From Perca fluviatilis (taxonomy: Eukaryota; Chordata; Actinopteri; Perciformes; Percidae), in assembly GCF_010015445.1 (NCBI RefSeq), contig NC_053128.1, forward strand, positions 9,864,840 to 9,928,839: 64,000 nt of DNA, in the 5' to 3' direction. The notes under the pieces were generated by a model. The model searched no databases. It was not told the DNA's origin and saw nothing but the letters and a program-made list of their open reading frames with translations. The first letter of the stretch is position 1. Each line of letters starts with the position of its first letter. The translations under genes were made by a program, and so were the position numbers. This document shows, piece by piece, positions 58,823 through 64,000 of this stretch.

Positions 58823-61800
58823 CTATAAACACAGGAAGAAAACAGGAGACGGTCACTGGACAGAGTTTCACATTATGATAAAAAAAAAAACATGATTCAT
58901 TATAGGTTTGTTTTACAACTTCAAGTCCATTAGAAACTAGGGCTGGGTATCGTTTTAAAAATATTCAATACCGGTACCGAGACCAATACCGTGACTTTGA
59001 TACCGGTTTCTAACTGATCATTTTTTCGATACCAATTTTATAAAACAAAAATAAATGACAACATTAGACATTACGGCACAAATCTTTCCATTTATTGTTC
59101 AGCTCCTACTACGTGAGCCCCGTCTCTCTGAGTTTTTCCTGCGTGGTCTCTACGATGTGTAACGTCAGACAGCCAATCACCAGCATTATTAGATCTTGGT
59201 AGAAGCATGCTGCATGCTTATTGGCTCACCGACGCTGATGAGATTTACTCCTTAGGTATTGAAATTGGGTATTGAATGACGAGGCATTTTTCAATACTTT
59301 ACTTTACTATAGAGGTAATTCGGTCGGTGCCTAAAAAGTATTGAATTCGGTACCCAGCCCAATTAGAAACATGTTTGTGTCTAATCCCAGTACAAAATCA
59401 GCAGGGATTTCTGTGTCGCTGATTAAATGTCACTCCACACTGCTGAGAGCTGGCATTTTGGTCCACACTCTAACTCTACCTCTGGAAATGCCCTCTATAA
59501 TTGAGTTTCCTGAGGTGGCTCTTTGAGTTAATGCCACACGCAAAAACAAAATGACAAAATAATTGAATTCAATTATTTTAAACAATTAGGTATGTAACAC
59601 TTCAAAACATTTCAGAAGGGTTGTAGAAAATGAAAGAGGCTGACCAAAACGTGTCTCAAAACTAGATATTAAATATTTTATTTTTGTACCAAAGGTTTGC
59701 ATCAAAAACCTGGTCATTTTTTTCAGGTAGTTTCTTATTTAAAGGGGTAGTTTGGATCTTTTGAAGTGGGGTTGTATGAGGCACTTCTCCATAGTCAGTG
59801 TGTTAGCTACAGTAGATGGCGGTCGGCACACCCCCCAGTTTGGAGAAGCAGGCAGGAGTACCGACACGGAAGCTAAGCTATGTAGTGCTGTTGATTCAAT
59901 TCTAAAACGTAAGTCTGCTTCTTCGTCACTTATTCTTTGAGGGGGAAACACAATCCTCATCTGCATCTGTCATGTTTCCTGTGTTTAATTAAACTGTTTA
60001 TCTTGTTAATCTAACTGATAAACTTACTTTGGTAGAATTCTTTAGGCAGTTTTAGTGTGGACCCACCCATTACCATCCAGAAAAAGTACTTTAATCTTTG
60101 TCATTTGAGCCAACTTAATAGTTTTCTTTTCTTTTGTTAAATCAATGACTGTGTTTTTTAGGTTTATCACACAGCTAATTATCAAGTTTAATGAGGGCTA
60201 TTTACACCTTTTCTGTGACTGTGTGGTGTTACTTCTTCTGTTAGCAATGATGATGTAGAATTAAACCAAAAGGCAGAGTGGGAGGCAAATGCACACAATG
60301 ATCTCTTCACATCAGAGCAATCTTGAATCATAAACGTGTTACTAATAAATTAACAGTCATGTAACAGCAGCAGGAGCAGAGAGAGGGGGTGGCTTCTGGG
60401 GCTCCAGCCCCGAATCTTTTAAGGTTTTAAAAATACCTTCAACTTTGTGTCATTTCCCCTCAGTCTCTCTGACTGGACCGGAAAATCTACAGAGCAAAAG
60501 TTCCGTTACTGGGGAAATATCACCATTCATTCTGTGAACTCTACTAAGATTTTTTTCAAGAATAGCAATGCTGTTTACGCCAAATTCCTACTTTAAAAAT
60601 AGAAACATCAGATCATTTTTGCAACTTTTTAGGTGGCAGGACTGAAAATGAGTCATCCTCAACATATGGTGTGTTCTGGTTTCAGAATAATGAAGACAGT
60701 TGGAGAACAATTAGATACAAAACAGGATGTAGGCTCCACAGGATGATTCTTTTCCTTGGCAACTATCGTGTTCTGCCCAAATGATTTACAGATTCAGGCA
60801 TTCTATTATCTCAAATATCTTGAAAGATAGTGCATATACAGTGCCTTGCGAAAGTATTCGGCCCCCTTGAACGTTTCGACCTTTTGCCACATTTCAGGCC
60901 TCAAACATAAAGATATAAAACTGTAATTTTTTGTGAAGAATCAACAACAAGTGGGTCCCAATTATGAAGTGGAACGAAATTCATTGGCTATTTCAAACTT
61001 TTTTAACAAATAAAGAACTGAAAAAGGGCGGCGCAAAATTCAATTGCGCCCCTTTACTTTCAGTGCAGCAAACTCTCTCCACAAGTTCAGTGAGGATCTC
61101 TGAATGATCCAATGTTGACCTAAATGACTAATGATGATAAATAGAATCCAGCTGTGTGTAATCAAGTCTCCGTATAAATGCACCTGCTCTGTGATAGTCT
61201 CAGAGGTCCGTGTAAAGCGCAGAGAGCATCATGAAGAACAAGGAACACACCAGGCAGGTCCGAGATACTGTTGTGGAGAAGTTTAAAGCCGGATTTGGAA
61301 ACAAAAAGATTTCCCAAGCTTTAAACATCCCAAGGAGCACTGTGCAAGCGATAATATTGAAATGGAAGGAGTATCAGACCACTACAAATCTACGAAGACC
61401 CGGCCGTCCCTCTAAACTTTCAGCTCATACAATGAGAAGACTGATCAGAGATGCAGCCAAGAGGCCCATGATCACTCTGGATGAACTGCAGAGATCTACA
61501 GCTGAGCTGGGAGACTCTGTCCATAGGACAACAATCAGTCGTTACACTGCACAAATCTGGCCTTTATGGAAGAGTGGCAAGAAGAAAGCCATTTCTTAAA
61601 GATATCCCAAAAAGTGTCGTTTAAAGTTTGCCAAAAGCCACCTGGGAGACACACCAAACATGGAAGAAGGTGCTGTGGTCAGATGAAATCAAAATCGAAC
61701 TTTTTGGCAACAATGCAAAACGTTATGTTTGGCGTAAAAGCAACACAGCTCATCACCCTGAACACACCATCCCCACTGTCAAACATGGTGGTGGCAGCAT

Positions 61801-62934
61801 CATGGTTTGGGCCTGCTTTTCTTCAGCAGGGACAGGGAAGATGGTTAAAATTGATGGGAAGATGGATGGAGCCAAATAAAGGACCATTCTGGAAGAAAAC
61901 CTGATGGAGTCTGCAAAAGACCTGAGACTGGGACGGAGATTTGTCTTCCAACAAGACAATGATCCAAAACATAAAGCAAAATCTACAATGGAATGGTTCA
62001 CAAATAAACATATCCAGGTGTTAGAATGGCCAAGTCAAAGTCCAGACCTGAATCCAATCGAGAATCTGTGGAAAGAACTGAAAACTGCTGTTCACAAACG
62101 CTCTCCATCCAACCTCACTGAGCTCGAGCTGTTTTGCAAGGAGGAATGGGCAAAAATGTCAGTCTCTCGATGTGCAAAACTGATAGAGACATACCCAAGC
62201 GACTTACAGCTGTAATCGCGAGCAAAGGTGGCGCTACAAAGTATTAACTTAAGGGGGCTGAATAATTTTGCACGCCCAATATTTCAGTTTTTTATTTGTT
62301 TAAAAGGTTTGAAATATCCAATAAATTTCGTTCCACTTCATGATTGTGTCCCACTTGTTGTTGATTCTTCACAAAAAAATACAGTTTTATATCTTTATGT
62401 TTGAGGCCTGAAATGTGGCAAAAGGTCGAAAAGTTCAAGGGGGCCGAATACTTTCGCAAGGCACTGTAGCTGCCATAAATGGAGCATGGTGCCAGATCCC
62501 ACCTATAGTTTGGGCTGAGCCCTGAATGTTAACAACGTCTGGCTGCGCCCCTGGACAGTAGTACGTACGCTATTAATGCAGTTTAACTACTTTGTAAGTT
62601 TTGATGTATACCCCAAAATACCTTATTTTATAGCGCGTGCTGACAGTAGGTTGAGAGTCCATAGACTGAACCGTACAGTTAATGTGCTGCAAATCCAAAC
62701 AATGTGACAATGAAGGACCATGTGACAGTGATAGTAGAAGGTAAGTGTGTACCACACCTGAATGCACTCTGCTTTGAGGATGAATTTGGGCACCAGAGGT
62801 GGGATGTTAGACTGATAGTAGATGGTGTGGGAGACACACTGCAACAGAGGCTCCACTGGAGTCACACAGTGCAAGATAACACCCCGGCCCAAGAAACTGT
62901 GTTCAAACTGCAGGAACACCACTCCTGGACCCAC
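58661..62934 (-). CDS. nvd: Neverland/DAF-36-like Rieske oxygenase (cholesterol 7-desaturase), last two coding exons
   Basis: Neverland/DAF-36 enzymes are Rieske-type iron oxygenases that introduce the 7,8 double bond into cholesterol; in insects and nematodes this feeds steroid hormone synthesis, and orthologues exist in fish but not in placental mammals. Two minus-strand exons join in frame to 112 codons plus stop. The C-terminal signature [18 protein letters not shown] followed by [14 protein letters not shown] is highly typical of the family. This is the end of the catalytic domain; the Rieske iron-sulphur motif and most of the iron-ligand region lie in exons beyond the right edge. Family assignment is from recalled motifs, not from a search. 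Confidence 0.85.
58938..59362. mobile_element. Non-autonomous hAT MITE (425 bp) in the nvd-like intron
   Basis: Left end TAGGGCTGGGTATCG; right end CGGTACCCAGCCCAA, its near complement. Both are flanked by the 8-bp duplication TTAGAAAC (58930-58937 and 59363-59370). The interior has ATACCGGT-type palindromic blocks. A related fragment may lie near 4148. Confidence 0.88.
59740..59995. repeat. Dispersed MITE-like repeat
   Basis: Starts TTTAAAGGGGTAGTTTGGAT and includes AGTGGGGTTGTATGAGGCAC and TACAGTAGATGGCGGTCGGC, a sequence that I recognise as recurrent in fish genomes. Ends are not clear. Confidence 0.55.
60839..62466 (+). mobile_element. Tc1-like DNA transposon, inactive copy (1,628 bp)
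   Basis: Starts CAGTGCCTTGCGAAAGTATT and ends AATACTTTCGCAAGGCACTG, perfect complements, flanked on both sides by TA (60837-60838 and 62467-62468). The terminal inverted repeats reach about 150 bp or more (AAACATAAAGATATAAAACT and its complement). It carries the broken transposase at 61231-62215 and lies in the last intron of the nvd-like gene. Confidence 0.95.
61231..62215 (+). pseudogene. Tc1-like transposase, disrupted
   Basis: Starts [18 protein letters not shown], with a helix-turn-helix ([18 protein letters not shown]) and the GRPSK hook. The frame shifts near 61590, resumes as [12 protein letters not shown] (first Asp), stops at 61877-61879 (TAA), and resumes to give [13 protein letters not shown] (second Asp) and [14 protein letters not shown] (Glu). 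All three catalytic residues are preserved in separate frames, in a DD34E pattern. At least one frameshift and one stop exclude activity. Confidence 0.92.
62485..62556 (-). repeat. Possible hAT-type end fragment
   Basis: On the minus strand it begins CCAGGGGCGCAGCCAGACG and continues GGGCTCAGCCCAAACTATAG. A CCAGCCCCGAATCTTTTAAG block at 60404 and a CTACAGCCCCGAATCTATTA block at 42877 look related to each other. The element boundaries are not established. Confidence 0.3.
62758..62934 (-). CDS. nvd: nvd-like penultimate coding exon
   Basis: Encodes [18 protein letters not shown] through [14 protein letters not shown] (59 residues). The acceptor is GTGTTTCAG and the donor GTGTGG. Both ends are phase 0. 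The next upstream exon is not seen before position 64000. Confidence 0.85.
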
Positions 62935-64000
62935 CTGAAACACACACATGTATGATCACTGCAACCTGTAGATTACATTTACATCAATTTAAGTTGGTAG
63001 TCAAATATATTTTGATTTATTTTACATCAAGCCCATCTTACAGAATCTGTAATGCTTCAAAAGCAACAGTATGTTGATCAGACCTGAACGCATAGCCAGA
63101 CCTTCCTCCACAGCGCTGCGGAGGAGGGTCTGGTCCACACAGCATTCTGAGATGGGAGAAAAACGTGCTCTGGTTTATTGGCATTTCTTTAAACCAATCA
63201 CAATCTTCATGGGCGGCCCTAAGCTCTGCATGGAGTCGCTGCAAAATAGCCTCGGGAAGGAACTTGTTTTGGAGGAACATGTACGTTCAAAAGTCGTGCA
63301 ACAAAAAACTCAGATTGGACAGATAGTCTAGCTAGCTGTCTGGATTTACCCTGCAGAGATCTGAGGAGCAGTTAACCATAGTCCTCAGAAATCCACCAGA
63401 GTTTAAAATTCCAACACAAAGAAAGCGGAAGGTAACGGACATCGGTGAAAAGACATACATCTGGCGGAATCTCCTGCGGCACCGGAGCCATCCCGGAAGT
63501 GGAACGTCGCGGGTATAGACTAATTGAAAAACATTGCATTTACATACATGGTTAAGCCCAATAATGACCGCCTCTCTGTCATGTATTTAATTTCATTCCA
63601 CAATAATGCTGCTAACCGCCCACATTAGACCAACCATATCTTTGCCTTAAACATTTGTGTCATGTCTCTGCAACTGGCACAGACTGCACAGGGTTTATTA
63701 ACTTTCCAGACCAACACATTCTTACTTGGTCAGGACCCCTTGGAGTCACTTTTTAACTTGCTGGGTACAGTGATGCCACATAACGTGTAACGCGTTATGT
63801 ACTCTAATCTGACCACATTTTTCAGTAACGAGTAATCTAACGCGTTACTATTTCCAAACCAGTAATGAGATTAAAGTTACTTATCCAAGTCACTGTGCGT
63901 TACTATTTTTGTCATTTTTCTTAGTAAAAATATATATTTTTGCTTTCTTCTTGCGTCTCGGGGAGTGAAGTCACGTATGCGACAAGTCACGTTTTCAGCA
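62935..64000 (-). other. Intron of the nvd-like gene, running off the right edge
   Basis: No exon recognised. It contains the second copy of the dispersed repeat (63093-63522) and, from about 63780, a TAACGCGTTATGTACTCTAA then TAACGAGTAATCTAACGCGT stretch that looks like the end of a further interspersed repeat. Confidence 0.6.
63093..63522. repeat. Dispersed MITE-like repeat, copy 2
   Basis: Aligns end to end with 14242-14679 (for example TTAAACCAATCACAATC, GGATTTACCCTGCAGAGATC, GGAACGTCG..GGGTATAGACTA) with small gaps. Its left end is a clearer palindrome: GCCAGACCTTCCTCCACAGC then GGAGGAGGGTCTGG. Confidence 0.8.

Noticed and set aside
62485..62556. Reading 60380-62556 as one hAT element with the Tc1 copy nested inside
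   Set aside because: The putative left end near 60380 does not match the right end as an inverted repeat, and no target duplication is visible.

Overview
The window looks like nuclear DNA from a ray-finned (teleost) fish. It has compact coding exons with GT/AG boundaries inside long introns, very many microsatellites, three decayed Tc1-like transposons, several short non-autonomous DNA elements with clear target-site duplications, and tRNA-derived SINEs. The three protein-coding loci I can support are all on the minus strand.

The main gene is grin1, the obligate GluN1 subunit of the NMDA-type glutamate receptor. It runs from the start codon at 37105 down to the C1 cassette at 1628. I could place 20 coding exons with consensus splice sites. 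Together they give an open, in-frame product of 916 residues when both alternative cassettes are included: N1 at 24073-24135 and C1 at 1628-1738. The amino-terminal domain, glycine-binding S1/S2 lobes, M1, pore loop with its asparagine, M3 (SYTANLAAF), M4 and C0 are all present, with no frameshift or premature stop. The terminal C2/C2' exon was not found left of C1 and probably lies beyond the left edge. Whether this is the grin1a or grin1b paralogue cannot be decided here. Upstream of the gene is a CpG-rich 5' region with a good match to an RE1/NRSE (REST) site.

The interval from 37.7 to 53.6 kb has no recognisable gene. It holds MITEs, a Tc1-like element with a nearly intact catalytic domain (43.8-45.3 kb), inverted and tandem repeat clusters (49.8-51.0 kb) and microsatellites. 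An apparently single-exon gene at 53671-54492 encodes a C3HC4 RING protein with a C-terminal hydrophobic anchor, a probable membrane E3 ubiquitin ligase. A 1.5-kb foldback element (55.7-57.2 kb) and a LINE 3' end (58.0-58.5 kb) follow. The right end holds the last two coding exons (58661-58822 and 62758-62934) of a Neverland/DAF-36-type Rieske oxygenase (cholesterol 7-desaturase family). Its upstream exons are beyond the right edge, and a decayed Tc1 copy sits in the intron between the two.

I saw no CRISPR array, operon, rRNA or intact tRNA gene, and no clearly new biological system. The most useful leads are regulatory (RE1 site, a perfect CTCF core in the N1-flanking intron, a duplicated exon-2 donor flank) and structural (a near-perfect 63-bp palindrome, the large foldback, nested and satellite-embedded transposons).
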